From assembly GCA_000233775.1 (NCBI GenBank), contig CP003096.1, forward strand, positions 894,501 through 958,500: a DNA stretch of 64,000 nt. Reading direction: 5' to 3'. Of the stretch, positions 38,849-47,691 are shown piece after piece; the stretch's first letter is position 1, and every line of letters starts with the position of its first letter. A model generated the notes under the pieces. That model saw only the letters and a program-made list of their open reading frames with translations. It was not told the DNA's origin and did not search any database. The DNA is from Thermovirga lienii DSM 17291. Its GTDB lineage: Bacteria; Synergistota; Synergistia; Synergistales; Thermovirgaceae. The translations under genes and the position numbers were made by a program.

Positions 38849-39711
38849 AACCCAAAGTGATTTTAGCAGATCCTATAGGCTTTTGTTTTGGAGTTGAGAG
38901 GGCAGTGAACCTTCTAGAGGAGGCCTTAAAGGTCCACGGAAAGGTTTACTGTATTGGCAGTCCCATACACAACCCACAGGAAACTGCGAGATTGGAAAAT
39001 AAAGGCCTTGTAGTTGTGGATTCGGGGGAAGAGATCCCCAATGGGTCTGCCGTGTTCGTGAGAGCCCATGGGTTGCCTGAAGGAGATAGAAGAGAGCTTT
39101 TGAATCGAGGCCACTCGTTAATAGATGGAACGTGTCCTTTCGTCTTCAAGGCTCAAAAGAAGGCCTCCTTCCTCATTTCTCAAGGATACAGGGTGCTTAT
39201 TTTGGGAGATAAGGATCATCCAGAGGTCAAGGCCATAACCCAGCACTTAGGCGAACGTAGTAGTGTAGTGCTTCCAGGAGAGCCACTGCCTGAGGAAGTG
39301 TCCGGGGGCAAGGTTGGTATAATCTCCCAAACTACACAGAGGCTGGAAGATCTAGCCAATTTGGTTCAGCTTGTGGTCCCAAAGGCGAGCGAGCTCAGAG
39401 TCTACAACACCATATGTGGGGCTACTGAGGCCAGGCAGAAAGCTGTAGCTGAACTGGCCGGAATAACTGACGGTGTTGTGGTTATCGGGGGGAAAAATAG
39501 TGCCAATACCAGAAAATTGTTTGAAATAGCCCTGGAAAGGAATAACCAGGCTATTTGGATAGAAGAGGCGTCGGAATTGGATTGGAGGTGGTTGGAAGGT
39601 AAGAGTATCATAGGAGTTGCCGCTGGAGCCAGCACTCCAGATTGGCTTATCGACGATTTTTTAAAGCTGCTGGGCAAAGCGAAGGGTGTAGTCAAGGAGG
39701 ATGGAAGGTAA
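38824..39711 (+). CDS. ispH: 4-hydroxy-3-methylbut-2-enyl diphosphate reductase IspH
   Basis: An iron-sulfur enzyme of 295 residues that performs the last step of the methylerythritol phosphate pathway, giving IPP and DMAPP. The three cluster cysteines lie in GFCFGV (C21), GTCPFV (C104) and NTICGATEARQ (C198). It begins with TTG at 38824 inside miaA; TTG at 38842 is an alternative start. It precedes rpsA. In some clostridia the two are fused into one protein; here a stop codon and a new ribosome site separate them. Confidence 0.93.
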   Translation: MENDIKLVEPKVILADPIGFCFGVERAVNLLEEALKVHGKVYCIGSPIHNPQETARLENKGLVVVDSGEEIPNGSAVFVRAHGLPEGDRRELLNRGHSLIDGTCPFVFKAQKKASFLISQGYRVLILGDKDHPEVKAITQHLGERSSVVLPGEPLPEEVSGGKVGIISQTTQRLEDLANLVQLVVPKASELRVYNTICGATEARQKAVAELAGITDGVVVIGGKNSANTRKLFEIALERNNQAIWIEEASELDWRWLEGKSIIGVAAGASTPDWLIDDFLKLLGKAKGVVKEDGR

Positions 39712-41256
39712 ATGTTGATGGACGAAAACAAACAAAATAAGGAAAATTTCGAAATGAGCAATAACAAGCCCCAAGACACTCAGGCACCAAAGCCTCAAGA
39801 AAACGAGGAAACGATGGAAAACATCTTTGAACAGTACATTGCAGACGACATACGCCGTGGGAAAGTCGTTGAAGGTGTGATAGTAGATGCTACCGATGGA
39901 GGGTGGCTGGTCGATGTAGGTTTTAAGGTAGAAGGTTTTCTGCCTAAAAACGAGTGGAGCCAGGGTATTTTGGTAGAGGAGAAAGAAACGCCACAGAAGG
40001 GGGAGACAGTGACTGTAAAGGTTGTCTCCATAAAGCACGGAGAAGAATCTCAGCTCATAGTGAGCCGGTGGCGCTGTGAGTTTGACCGTCGTTGGAACGA
40101 GTTGGAGAAACATCTTGAACAAAGCGACATAGTTACGGTAAAGGGGCTCCGCAAGGTCAAAGGAGGACTTATCGTAGATTGTCTAGGTTTGGAAGGTTTT
40201 ATTCCTATTTCCCATACATCTGAAGAAGGCAAAAGCGTAAACCTTTCCAAGTTGGTTGGCGGGACCTTCGATGCTAAAGTCATAGAGAAGGACCGCAGGA
40301 AACGCAGGCTTGTCCTTTCGAGGAGGGTAATATTGGAAGAGGAAAGGTCCAAGCTTCTAGATGAATTCTATGGAAAGGTTTCCGAGGGAGATGTGGTGGA
40401 AGGTACGGTTTCAACGGTAACCTCCTTCGGAGCTTTTGTTGATTTAGGACCTATAGAAGGACTAATCCACAATAGCGAGCTATCTTGGCAGAAAAACGTA
40501 AATCCAAGGGATGTGGTCTCCAAGGGAGACAAGGTGTCTGTCAAGGTGATTGGAATAGATAGGGAGAAAAATAAAATTTCTCTGAGTTTGAAACAACTGC
40601 AACCGGATCCCTGGGAAAGTGCCAAGGAAAAACTTTCCGTGGGAGACATAGTAAAGGGAACGGTAACGAACGTGATGGATTTTGGCGTGTTCGTCGAGGT
40701 TTTGCCAGGGGTCGAGGGCCTTATCCATATCGGTGACCTGAGCTGGCACAGGATCAAACATCCAAAGGAAGTCGTCAAAAAGGGCCAGACCATAGAAGTC
40801 CAAGTTCTTTCTCTGGATTGGGAGAACAAGAGAATAGGCTTAGGTTTGAAACAGCTTCATGACCCGTGGAAAAACATAGAAGAAAGATATCAAGTCAACC
40901 AGGATTACCCAGTAAAGGTCGTCAGGCTTACCGATTTTGGTGCCTTCGTAGAATTAGAGCAAGGTGTTGAAGGGCTGATACACGTCTCCCAAATCGCTAG
41001 AAAGAGGGTAGAAAAGCCCTCGGACGTTCTGTCAATAGGCCAAGAGGTTCAAGCAAGGCTTGTGGACATGAGGCCTCAGGAGAGAAGAATCAGATTAAGC
41101 ATTGCGGCCATAGAAGAGGAGAAGTATAGAAAACAAAGGGAAGAGGAAAAGAAGCAGCGTATGGCAGAGCAAGCTAAAAGTAAGCCTCAATTTGCTTCAG
41201 ATGAAGACAATGTCTCTGTTACCATAGGCGATATCTTGGGAGATTTTTTAAAGTAA
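39712..41256 (+). CDS. rpsA: Ribosomal protein S1-like protein with five S1 domains
   Basis: The protein has 514 residues. After a charged start come five S1 RNA-binding repeats, at about 43-110, 125-198, 215-300, 303-385 and 392-470. The last three carry the strong TSFGAFV or DFGxFVE signatures. Its acidic start and basic tail are outside the repeats. S1 helps the ribosome load mRNA. GGAAGG precedes ATG 39712; ATG 39718 is also possible. A very stable hairpin follows the stop, before def. Confidence 0.9.
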   Translation: MLMDENKQNKENFEMSNNKPQDTQAPKPQENEETMENIFEQYIADDIRRGKVVEGVIVDATDGGWLVDVGFKVEGFLPKNEWSQGILVEEKETPQKGETVTVKVVSIKHGEESQLIVSRWRCEFDRRWNELEKHLEQSDIVTVKGLRKVKGGLIVDCLGLEGFIPISHTSEEGKSVNLSKLVGGTFDAKVIEKDRRKRRLVLSRRVILEEERSKLLDEFYGKVSEGDVVEGTVSTVTSFGAFVDLGPIEGLIHNSELSWQKNVNPRDVVSKGDKVSVKVIGIDREKNKISLSLKQLQPDPWESAKEKLSVGDIVKGTVTNVMDFGVFVEVLPGVEGLIHIGDLSWHRIKHPKEVVKKGQTIEVQVLSLDWENKRIGLGLKQLHDPWKNIEERYQVNQDYPVKVVRLTDFGAFVELEQGVEGLIHVSQIARKRVEKPSDVLSIGQEVQARLVDMRPQERRIRLSIAAIEEEKYRKQREEEKKQRMAEQAKSKPQFASDEDNVSVTIGDILGDFLK

Positions 41257-41271
41257 GAGAACACTCCGAGT

Positions 41272-41306
41272 TTGTGCCCGGGCCCTAAATAGGGGCCCGG
41301 GTACAA
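41272..41306 (+). terminator. Very stable hairpin between rpsA and def
   Basis: A 14-bp stem (41272-41285 with 41293-41306, one G-U pair, core CCCGGGCCC/GGGCCCGGG) closes a 7-base loop. No T run follows; the def ribosome site comes a few bases later. It could stabilise the rpsA transcript, cause partial termination or act as a barrier to 3' exonucleases. Confidence 0.6.
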
Positions 41307-41323
41307 GTGAAAGGAGAAAAAAG

Positions 41324-41812
41324 ATGACCACCTTAAAGGTACGAATCTATCCCGATCCTATTTTGCGTAAGGAAGCTGCTCCCGTGGAAGTCTTCGACGG
41401 AGAGCTGGAGAAGTTCATAAAGGAAATGTTTGATGTCATGAGGAAAGAGGACGGCGTTGGGTTGGCCGCTCCTCAGGTAGGTGTGAGCAAGCAGATAGCC
41501 GTAGTGTCCTATGGAGGACAAGACTACGTTTTGATAAACCCCAAAGTGCTGGAATCGTCAGGTAGTGAACGCCGTGAGGAAGGATGTTTGAGCGTCCCTG
41601 GAATATACGAAGAAGTGGAGCGCCCTTATCGTGTAGTGGTGGAGGCCTGCAATGAAAAGGGAAAGGTGGAAAGGATAGCCGCTGAGGGGTTTCTGGCCAG
41701 GGCCTTTCTTCACGAAATTGACCACTTGCGAGGAAAACTTTTCATAGATTATCTTTCGGTTTTAAAGAGGCAGATAATAAAGAAAAAAATGCGCAAACAC
41801 TGGAAGGAGTGA
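41324..41812 (+). CDS. def: Peptide deformylase
   Basis: A metalloenzyme of 162 residues that removes the N-formyl group from new proteins. The three signature motifs are GVGLAAPQ (44-51), EGCLS (86-90, with the metal-binding Cys) and HEIDH (130-134, with two metal His and the catalytic Glu). AAGGAG precedes the ATG at 41324. It overlaps fmt by 4 bases; the two genes act at opposite ends of the formyl-methionine cycle. Confidence 0.96.
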   Translation: MTTLKVRIYPDPILRKEAAPVEVFDGELEKFIKEMFDVMRKEDGVGLAAPQVGVSKQIAVVSYGGQDYVLINPKVLESSGSERREEGCLSVPGIYEEVERPYRVVVEACNEKGKVERIAAEGFLARAFLHEIDHLRGKLFIDYLSVLKRQIIKKKMRKHWKE

Positions 41813-42744
41813 CCTTGTTGGCTTTTTGGTTTATGGGGTCAGGAGGTTTTGCGGCTAGATGTCTGGACCAAATAGTTGGGAGTGTGCCGATCAGTCTGGT
41901 AGTGACCAATGTTCCATCTAAGGCAGGAAGAGGCCTGAAAGAGAGGCCAACACCGGTTGATATCTTAGCAAGCAGTTTAAAGTTGAATGTCCACAGAACC
42001 AGCAACCTTTCGAAAGATGAACTTCTTATAGCCCTTTTGAAAGACCACTCTCCAGAGGGCATATTTGTAATAGATTTCGGTCATATAGTAGATGAACCAT
42101 ACCTTTCTTGGGGTAAAGTAGGTTGCTTCAACGTGCATCCTTCTTTGTTGCCCCGGTATCGGGGAGCTGCTCCAGTCCAAAGGGCCATAATGAATGGAGA
42201 CAGAAGGTCCGGTATAACTGTCTTCAAGTTGGTCAAAAAGATGGATGCCGGGCCCATATTATTGCAGGAAGAGGTTGAAATCCCCATTAACGCCACGGCA
42301 GGGGAAATGTTGGAATTCATGGCAGTTAAAGGTGGCAAAATATTGCTGGATGCTCTACAATTATTCTTGGAGGGTAAGATAGTACCGAAGGAACAGAAGG
42401 AAGAAGAGGCGACATATGCGCCGAAGATAGATAAAGCCGAGAGTAAGTTGAGCTGGGACCTACCTTCCGAGAAATTCCATAACATAGTGAGAGCTTTGAA
42501 TCCGAATCCTGGAGCATATTTGATGTACAGGGGAAAGAGGTTAAAGATTTGGAAGACCTTGATGGCGAATGCTGTTGAGGGTGCACCGGGGCAGGTCGTG
42601 GCACTTGATAAGGGTTTCCCTGTGGTCTCTTGCGGAGAAGGTGCTGTGACATTGATGGAGGTCCAAATGGAAGGCAGAAAACGTCAAGATGGAGCATCTT
42701 GGTTTTTGGGGGCAGGTTTAAAGGAAGGGGATATGATTCTTTGA
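41809..42744 (+). CDS. fmt: Methionyl-tRNA formyltransferase
   Basis: The protein has 311 residues. It formylates initiator Met-tRNA with 10-formyl-tetrahydrofolate. The catalytic segment NVHPSLLPRYRGAAPVQRAI holds the Asn and His, and DAGPIL holds the Asp. A C-terminal tRNA-binding domain follows (about 205-311). It starts with GTG at 41809, overlapping the def stop, and ends overlapping the NTPase start by 4 bases. Confidence 0.94.
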   Translation: MTLLAFWFMGSGGFAARCLDQIVGSVPISLVVTNVPSKAGRGLKERPTPVDILASSLKLNVHRTSNLSKDELLIALLKDHSPEGIFVIDFGHIVDEPYLSWGKVGCFNVHPSLLPRYRGAAPVQRAIMNGDRRSGITVFKLVKKMDAGPILLQEEVEIPINATAGEMLEFMAVKGGKILLDALQLFLEGKIVPKEQKEEEATYAPKIDKAESKLSWDLPSEKFHNIVRALNPNPGAYLMYRGKRLKIWKTLMANAVEGAPGQVVALDKGFPVVSCGEGAVTLMEVQMEGRKRQDGASWFLGAGLKEGDMIL

Positions 42745-43484
42745 TTATCAGAGAAGATATAGTAAAGGACTTAGTGGCGAAGTATCCATGGCCAAAGGCC
42801 ATAGCGGTAACTGGGGCGTTGGGTTCGGGCAAGACCGAGTGGGTTTTGAATCTGGCCTTTGCGCTAAAAGCAACAGCAGTTCCAGTCACAGTAGCCGACG
42901 TAGACATAATAAATCCATATTTTTGTGTGAGGCAGATTCAGACACGTTTGGAGGAAGAGGGCCTTACTATAATAGCTCCTCCAGAGAGCGCCAAATGGTC
43001 AGATATGCCAGTCTTATCACCCAAAGTAGGATGGGCTTTAAAGGATCCAGAAGGGAAGCTTTTGATGGACATTGGCGGAGATGCCATAGGAGTAAGGGCA
43101 TTGAAACAGTTCTCTGACCTTTTGGAAGATGTAGGATATATGTTGATGCTTATAGTTAATACCTTTCGTCCTCAAACTTCCGATACTCAAGGCATTGCCG
43201 ACATGATAAGGCGGATGGAATCCATAAGCTCCTTGAAGATAAAAGCTTTGGTCGCAAATTGCCACTTGATGGAGGAGACCACTGTTGATGAGTTGGTACA
43301 TGGAATAAATAAGGCCCGGGAAGCATCGAAGGAACTTTCTCTTCCCTTACTTTATGCCACAGTGCCTCCGAGCCTTCACTCCGAGATGGACAGGATTTCA
43401 AGTGTCATAGATGTTCCTCTTTGGCCCCTTGAGCGCAGAATGATGCTGCCGTGGGAGGAAGATTACATGTGGACTAGGCAATAA
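42741..43484 (+). CDS. P-loop NTPase of unknown function, linked to korDABC
   Basis: The protein has 247 residues. A Walker A motif GALGSGKT lies at about 25-32. A likely switch or Walker B-like aspartate is in LLMDIGGDAIG, and VADVDIINPYF follows the first helix, an arrangement that resembles SIMIBI-class (MinD/CooC-like) NTPases. The deviant MinD lysine is absent. I do not recognise a named family. TTG at 42741 overlaps the fmt stop (TTGA), so it is translationally coupled to fmt. It is separated from korD by 78 bases. A role in maturation or regulation of the oxidoreductase is only an inference from position. Confidence 0.7.
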   Translation: MIIREDIVKDLVAKYPWPKAIAVTGALGSGKTEWVLNLAFALKATAVPVTVADVDIINPYFCVRQIQTRLEEEGLTIIAPPESAKWSDMPVLSPKVGWALKDPEGKLLMDIGGDAIGVRALKQFSDLLEDVGYMLMLIVNTFRPQTSDTQGIADMIRRMESISSLKIKALVANCHLMEETTVDELVHGINKAREASKELSLPLLYATVPPSLHSEMDRISSVIDVPLWPLERRMMLPWEEDYMWTRQ

Positions 43485-43562
43485 GATACTGGGCCTGTAA
43501 GGCTGGTAGGACTTGATTAGGCGGAGCAGAGGAAAATATTTGGGAGAAAGGTGGGTGTGGTA

Positions 43563-43784
43563 ATGGCAAAAGGTCGCATTGAGGTTTTTGAGGAATACTG
43601 TAAAAGTTGCGGGCTTTGTGTGGCGGCCTGTCCAATGAAGGTTTTGCGCATATCCGATAAGATCAACAGCAAGGGGTACAGACCTGTAGAACAGTTCAAA
43701 GAAGGCTGCATTGCCTGCAAGATGTGCGCTACGACATGTCCAGATGCTGCTATAGAAGTTTACAAGATTGAAGATAGTCAATAG
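43563..43784 (+). CDS. korD: 2-oxoacid:ferredoxin oxidoreductase delta subunit (ferredoxin type)
   Basis: A small protein of 73 residues with two 4Fe-4S sites: C13, C16, C19, C23 and C49, C52, C55, C59, in the classic CxxCxxCxxxCP pattern. It carries electrons from the catalytic subunits to ferredoxin. ATG at 43563 follows GAAAGGTG by 9 bases. The next gene, korA, has its ribosome site right after the stop. Confidence 0.9.
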   Translation: MAKGRIEVFEEYCKSCGLCVAACPMKVLRISDKINSKGYRPVEQFKEGCIACKMCATTCPDAAIEVYKIEDSQ

Positions 43785-43803
43785 GCCTCCGGAGGTGAAC
43801 CAT

Positions 43804-44853
43804 ATGGCTAGGGTTTTGATGAAGGGAACAGAGGCTATAGCTGAAGCTGCCATACAGGCAGGTTGTAAGTACTTTTTTGGTTATCCTATAACTCCCCAGA
43901 ACGAAATTCCTGAGTACATGTCCGCAAAGCTGCCTAAAATAGGGGGAGCGTATGTTCAGGCAGAAAGCGAAGTTGCGGCAATAAACATGGTGATGGGTGG
44001 AGGAGCTACAGGTACAAAGGTGATGACGTCCTCTTCCAGCCCGGGGATCTCTCTTATGTCCGAGGGATTGAGCTACATCGCTGGATGTGAGATTCCGGCC
44101 GTCATAGTGAACGTGATGAGAGCAGGTCCAGGTTTAGGCGGCATTCTACCCGCCCAGGGTGATTACTTCCAGGCAACCAAAGGCGGTGGAAACGGCGACT
44201 ATAGGTTATTGGTGCTTGCTCCCAGCACACTACAAGAAGCAGTGGACTTGACCCAGTTGGCTTTCGATTTGGCCTTCAAGTATAGGAACCCGGTGATGAT
44301 ACTTGCGGACGGTTTCATGGGGCAAATGATGGAGGCCGTAGAAATCAATGAGTACAAAGGGCAGGAGTTCGATGTGGTCCCATGGGCTTTGGGAAACATG
44401 GAAAAACGAGGAAAGAGGACCATTCTTAAAAGCTTACACCTTAACCCAGAAGACCTGGAAAAGCACAATTTTAAACTTAATGAGAAATATAAAAGAATGC
44501 AGGAAGAGGAAGTTAGATACGAGGAATTTCATGCTGAAGACGCGGAGGTTTTGATTGTGGCTTTTGGAACCACAGCACGTATAGCCAAGTCCGCCATACT
44601 CAACCTCCGAAAAGAGGGCAAGAAAGTCGGGATGATAAGGCCCATTACTCTTTTCCCGTTCCCCTATGATGCGGTAAAAGAAAAGTCAGACAAGGCCAAA
44701 CACGTCCTTGTGATAGAAATGAACATGGGGCAAATGCTAGAGGACGTGAAACTCGCGGTTGGAGAGAGAGCTCCGATCTCTTTCTTTGGGCACGCCGGTG
44801 GTATAGCTCACTCGGTGCAGGAAATAGAGGACAAAATAAGGGAAATCCTCTAA
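43804..44853 (+). CDS. korA: 2-oxoacid:ferredoxin oxidoreductase alpha subunit
   Basis: The protein has 349 residues. It holds the pyrimidine-binding part of the TPP enzyme fold, with GYPITPQNEIPEYM, QAESEVAAINMVMGG and TSSSSPGISLMSEGLSY, and a C-terminal transketolase-like domain. With KorB, C and D it oxidises 2-oxoacids to acyl-CoA and reduces ferredoxin, a main energy step in amino acid fermentation. 2-Oxoglutarate is the usual call, but branched-chain 2-oxoacids (Vor type) are equally possible. ATG at 43804 has GGAGGTGA before it; an earlier in-frame ATG inside korD does not. Confidence 0.9.
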   Translation: MARVLMKGTEAIAEAAIQAGCKYFFGYPITPQNEIPEYMSAKLPKIGGAYVQAESEVAAINMVMGGGATGTKVMTSSSSPGISLMSEGLSYIAGCEIPAVIVNVMRAGPGLGGILPAQGDYFQATKGGGNGDYRLLVLAPSTLQEAVDLTQLAFDLAFKYRNPVMILADGFMGQMMEAVEINEYKGQEFDVVPWALGNMEKRGKRTILKSLHLNPEDLEKHNFKLNEKYKRMQEEEVRYEEFHAEDAEVLIVAFGTTARIAKSAILNLRKEGKKVGMIRPITLFPFPYDAVKEKSDKAKHVLVIEMNMGQMLEDVKLAVGERAPISFFGHAGGIAHSVQEIEDKIREIL

Positions 44854-44869
44854 TAGAGGGGGTTAAATC

Positions 44870-45628
44870 ATGAAAGAGACCAAAGTATACGAACGCCCAA
44901 AAAGCTGGAAAAAGGATGTCCACACTCATTATTGTCCTGGTTGCGGCCATGGCATAACCCACAGGATCCTTTGTGAGGTCATAGATGAGCTTGGAATTCA
45001 AGAAAAAACCATAGGCATTGCACCTGTGGGGTGTGCAGCGCTGATGTATGACTATATCGATGTAGACTTTTGCGAAGCTCCCCACGGCAGGGCACCGGCC
45101 CTTGCTACAGGCCTAAAGAGGACTAGGCCAGACCAGATAGTGTTTACATACCAGGGAGATGGAGATCTAGCGTCCATTGGGACTGCAGAGATCGTTCATC
45201 TGGCCAACAGGGGAGAAAAAGTTACCACGATATTTATAAACAACGCCATCTACGGCATGACAGGAGGACAGATGGCCCCTACGACCCTCATAGGGCAACG
45301 AGCCACTACATGTCCAGAAGGTAGGGACCCGAACCTCACAGGCTATCCTATTAAGGTGTGTGAGCTTTTGGCTACGCTAAAAACCCCTGCGTACATTGCA
45401 AGGGTAAGTGTAGCCCAACCTAAATACATAATTGAGGCCAAGAAAGCAATAAAGAAGGCTTTCGAGTATCAAATAAGCGGCAAGGGATATTCCTTTGTGG
45501 AGGTTCTCTCTAACTGTCCCACCAACTGGGGTATGCAACCAGTTAAGGCTTTTGAATGGACAGTAAGTGCCATGATGCCATATTACCCTCTGGGTGTTTT
45601 CAAGGATTTTGACAAGGAGGCTGAATAA
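44870..45628 (+). CDS. korB: 2-oxoacid:ferredoxin oxidoreductase beta subunit (TPP-binding)
   Basis: The protein has 252 residues. It has the CPGCGHG segment near the start (about 23-29) and the TPP-binding GDGDLASIG to [16 protein letters not shown] region (about 96-140). It carries the cofactor TPP at the active site together with KorA. AGAGGGGG precedes the ATG at 44870. It ends 1 base before korC. Confidence 0.92.
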   Translation: MKETKVYERPKSWKKDVHTHYCPGCGHGITHRILCEVIDELGIQEKTIGIAPVGCAALMYDYIDVDFCEAPHGRAPALATGLKRTRPDQIVFTYQGDGDLASIGTAEIVHLANRGEKVTTIFINNAIYGMTGGQMAPTTLIGQRATTCPEGRDPNLTGYPIKVCELLATLKTPAYIARVSVAQPKYIIEAKKAIKKAFEYQISGKGYSFVEVLSNCPTNWGMQPVKAFEWTVSAMMPYYPLGVFKDFDKEAE

Positions 45629-45629
45629 T

Positions 45630-46199
45630 ATGGGAGGCTTCTACAGGAGTTTGATCGCGGCTGGTTTTGGTGGTCAGGGCATCATGGTTTTGGGGCAATT
45701 GGTAGCTTATACGGCAATTAACGAAGGCCGTCACGTAACGTGGATTCCTTCTTATGGCCCTGAAATGAGGGGCGGGACGGCAAATTGCGGAGTGGTGGTA
45801 AGCGATGAGGAGATAGCCTCTCCTGTCGTTGCAGAGGCCGACGTGGCAGTGATAATGAACAACCCTTCCTTGGAGAAATTCAAGGATAAGGTGAAGCCGG
45901 GGGGGCTGCTCATTTATAATTCTGACCTAGTGAATTATGCTGACCCACGTACGGATATAACGGTTTTGCCAGTGCCAGCACACAGTGTCGCCCTTTCGCT
46001 AGGAAGCGAGAAAGTCTCAAATATCGTTGTATTAGGAGCCTTGGTGGAAGCGAGCGATATTGTTTCCAAGGATGTCTGTTTGGAGACTTTGAAGGAGAAA
46101 CTTGGTAAGAGAAAGCCGGAGTTTTTGCCGATGAACCTAGAAGCCTATAAAAAGGGCCAAGAAATAGCAAGGGAATATTTGTCCAAAGGTAAGGAGTAA
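45630..46199 (+). CDS. korC: 2-oxoacid:ferredoxin oxidoreductase gamma subunit
   Basis: The protein has 189 residues. The opening AGFGGQGIMVLGQ and PSYGPEMRGGTANCGVVVS are typical of the gamma domain, which closes the CoA site. ATG at 45630 is preferred, since AAGGAGG lies 9 bases before it; an earlier in-frame start lies in korB. It is the last subunit of korDABC, and nudF begins 3 bases later. Confidence 0.92.
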   Translation: MGGFYRSLIAAGFGGQGIMVLGQLVAYTAINEGRHVTWIPSYGPEMRGGTANCGVVVSDEEIASPVVAEADVAVIMNNPSLEKFKDKVKPGGLLIYNSDLVNYADPRTDITVLPVPAHSVALSLGSEKVSNIVVLGALVEASDIVSKDVCLETLKEKLGKRKPEFLPMNLEAYKKGQEIAREYLSKGKE

Positions 46200-46202
46200 A
46201 AA

Positions 46203-46745
46203 GTGAGCGGACACTCTATGCAAGAAGAAAGAATTTACACTAACAAGGTATATGAAGGACGCATCGTCAACCTAAGGGTTGACGGTGTGCTCCTTCCTTC
46301 TGGTAGAAAAACCCTTAGGGAAGTGGTGGAGCATGCTCCAGCGGTAGGTATATTAGCCGTAACGGAGGACGAGAAAATCGTTTTGGTGCGGCAATATAGA
46401 TACGCCGTTGGAGAATGTTTGGTGGAAGTACCTGCAGGCATAGTGGAAGCAGGGGAAGCTCCAGAGGCTACTGCCGAAAGAGAGCTAATGGAGGAAACGG
46501 GCTACAAGCCCGGAAAACTCGTGGAAATATGTCGAGTATACCCATCGCCGGGGTTCAGTAACGAGATCATCATATTGTTCTTGGCCACTGAACTTGTGGA
46601 AGAATCTTTGGAGCAGGATGATGACGAGAATATAGAAGTTGCCCTCTTCACAAAAGAAGAGATTATGGAGATGATCGAAAAGGGGAAAATAAAAGACAGC
46701 AAAACCCTTTTGGCCATCTTTTGGTATTTGAACTGTCAAAAGTAA
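46203..46745 (+). CDS. nudF: ADP-ribose pyrophosphatase (Nudix family, NudF-like)
   Basis: The protein has 180 residues. The Nudix box lies at about 79-101 (G79, E85, R93-E94, E97-E98, G100), with the conserved fold around VRQYRYAVG and EVPAGI before it, as in ADP-ribose pyrophosphatases. It cleaves ADP-ribose to AMP and ribose 5-phosphate. It starts with GTG at 46203 after AAGGAG. In Bacillus nudF lies upstream of xerD and the purine nucleoside phosphorylase gene, as here. Confidence 0.87.
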   Translation: MSGHSMQEERIYTNKVYEGRIVNLRVDGVLLPSGRKTLREVVEHAPAVGILAVTEDEKIVLVRQYRYAVGECLVEVPAGIVEAGEAPEATAERELMEETGYKPGKLVEICRVYPSPGFSNEIIILFLATELVEESLEQDDDENIEVALFTKEEIMEMIEKGKIKDSKTLLAIFWYLNCQK

Positions 46746-46771
46746 CGAACGAAAGAGGTGTTAAACCTCAG

Positions 46772-47665
46772 ATGCCAACCCAAAAGGACTCATCCCTTCT
46801 TGAAGGTTTCTTGAAATATCTAAGGTACGAACGAGGGTGTAGTGAAAACACCCTGAAAGCTTATGAACGAGACATAAAAAGGTGGTTCGACTACTGCGAG
46901 AAAAAGGGGCTTTCGGGTTTTCTTCCATCGCACGACGCAGCCCGTGATTTCTTGAGACACTTAAAAAAAATGAATTTAAGCCGATCAACCATTCAGCGGC
47001 ATGCAGCGACGTTGAGATCCTGGGGAAGCTATCTCTTCTACGAGGGCCTATCGGATGCCTCAGACTTCAAGGTTCCTCTTCCCCCTCGTGGCAAGGTATT
47101 GCCACAGATACTAAGCGAGGGGGAGATTCTGAGGATAATAGATGCTTGCTCTGGAGGAACCCCCTTGGGCCTTAGGGATAGAGCTATGTTACAGGTTGCA
47201 TACGGGTGCGGATTGAGGGCCAGTGAGGTTACATCCCTTAAGGTAAATGACGTGGATTTTCAGTCCCGCTCCGTAAGACCTTTAGGCAAGGGCATGAAAG
47301 AGAGAGTCGTCCCGCTGTTGGGAGAGGTTGCGGAGACCCTTAAGGCATATATGTCCCAAGCTAGACCTATGTTGGATAAAGCTATGTCTGAGTTTGTCTT
47401 TTTGTCCAAAAATGGTAATCCCCTTAGAAGGGAAGATTTCTGGAAAATTGTCCAAAAAAGAGGCAAAGCTGCAGGTATTTCCTCCGCAAGATTACACCCC
47501 CATGTTTTGCGCCACTCCTTTGCTACCCACCTGCTTAGGAGAGGAATGGATCTAAGGACGCTGCAAGAACTTTTGGGGCACGCTTCTATTGGGACCACGG
47601 AGAAGTATACACACTTTGACCTTGAGCTTAGGGATATATATGATAAAACCCATCCCAGAGCGTGA
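46772..47665 (+). CDS. xerD: Tyrosine recombinase XerD
   Basis: The protein has 297 residues. The N-terminal SAM-like core-binding domain (about 8-95) precedes the catalytic domain, with Arg149, Lys173, His244, Arg247, His270 and Tyr279, the complete active-site set. The motif HPHVLRHSFATHLL is typical. XerC/XerD resolves chromosome dimers at dif. The chromosomal position after nudF matches B. subtilis ripX(xerD), so this is the housekeeping enzyme and not a phage integrase. No dif site is obvious nearby. Confidence 0.92.
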   Translation: MPTQKDSSLLEGFLKYLRYERGCSENTLKAYERDIKRWFDYCEKKGLSGFLPSHDAARDFLRHLKKMNLSRSTIQRHAATLRSWGSYLFYEGLSDASDFKVPLPPRGKVLPQILSEGEILRIIDACSGGTPLGLRDRAMLQVAYGCGLRASEVTSLKVNDVDFQSRSVRPLGKGMKERVVPLLGEVAETLKAYMSQARPMLDKAMSEFVFLSKNGNPLRREDFWKIVQKRGKAAGISSARLHPHVLRHSFATHLLRRGMDLRTLQELLGHASIGTTEKYTHFDLELRDIYDKTHPRA

Positions 47666-47691
47666 GCCGAAGAAAAAGGAGGAGAATGGCT

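Noticed and set aside
39712-41256. An IspH-S1 fusion as seen in some clostridia
   Set aside because: A TAA stop ends ispH directly before the rpsA start and a ribosome site, so the two are separate genes.
46772-47665. XerD as the integrase of a mobile element
   Set aside because: It lies in a conserved chromosomal order with housekeeping genes and has no att-like repeats or cargo nearby.
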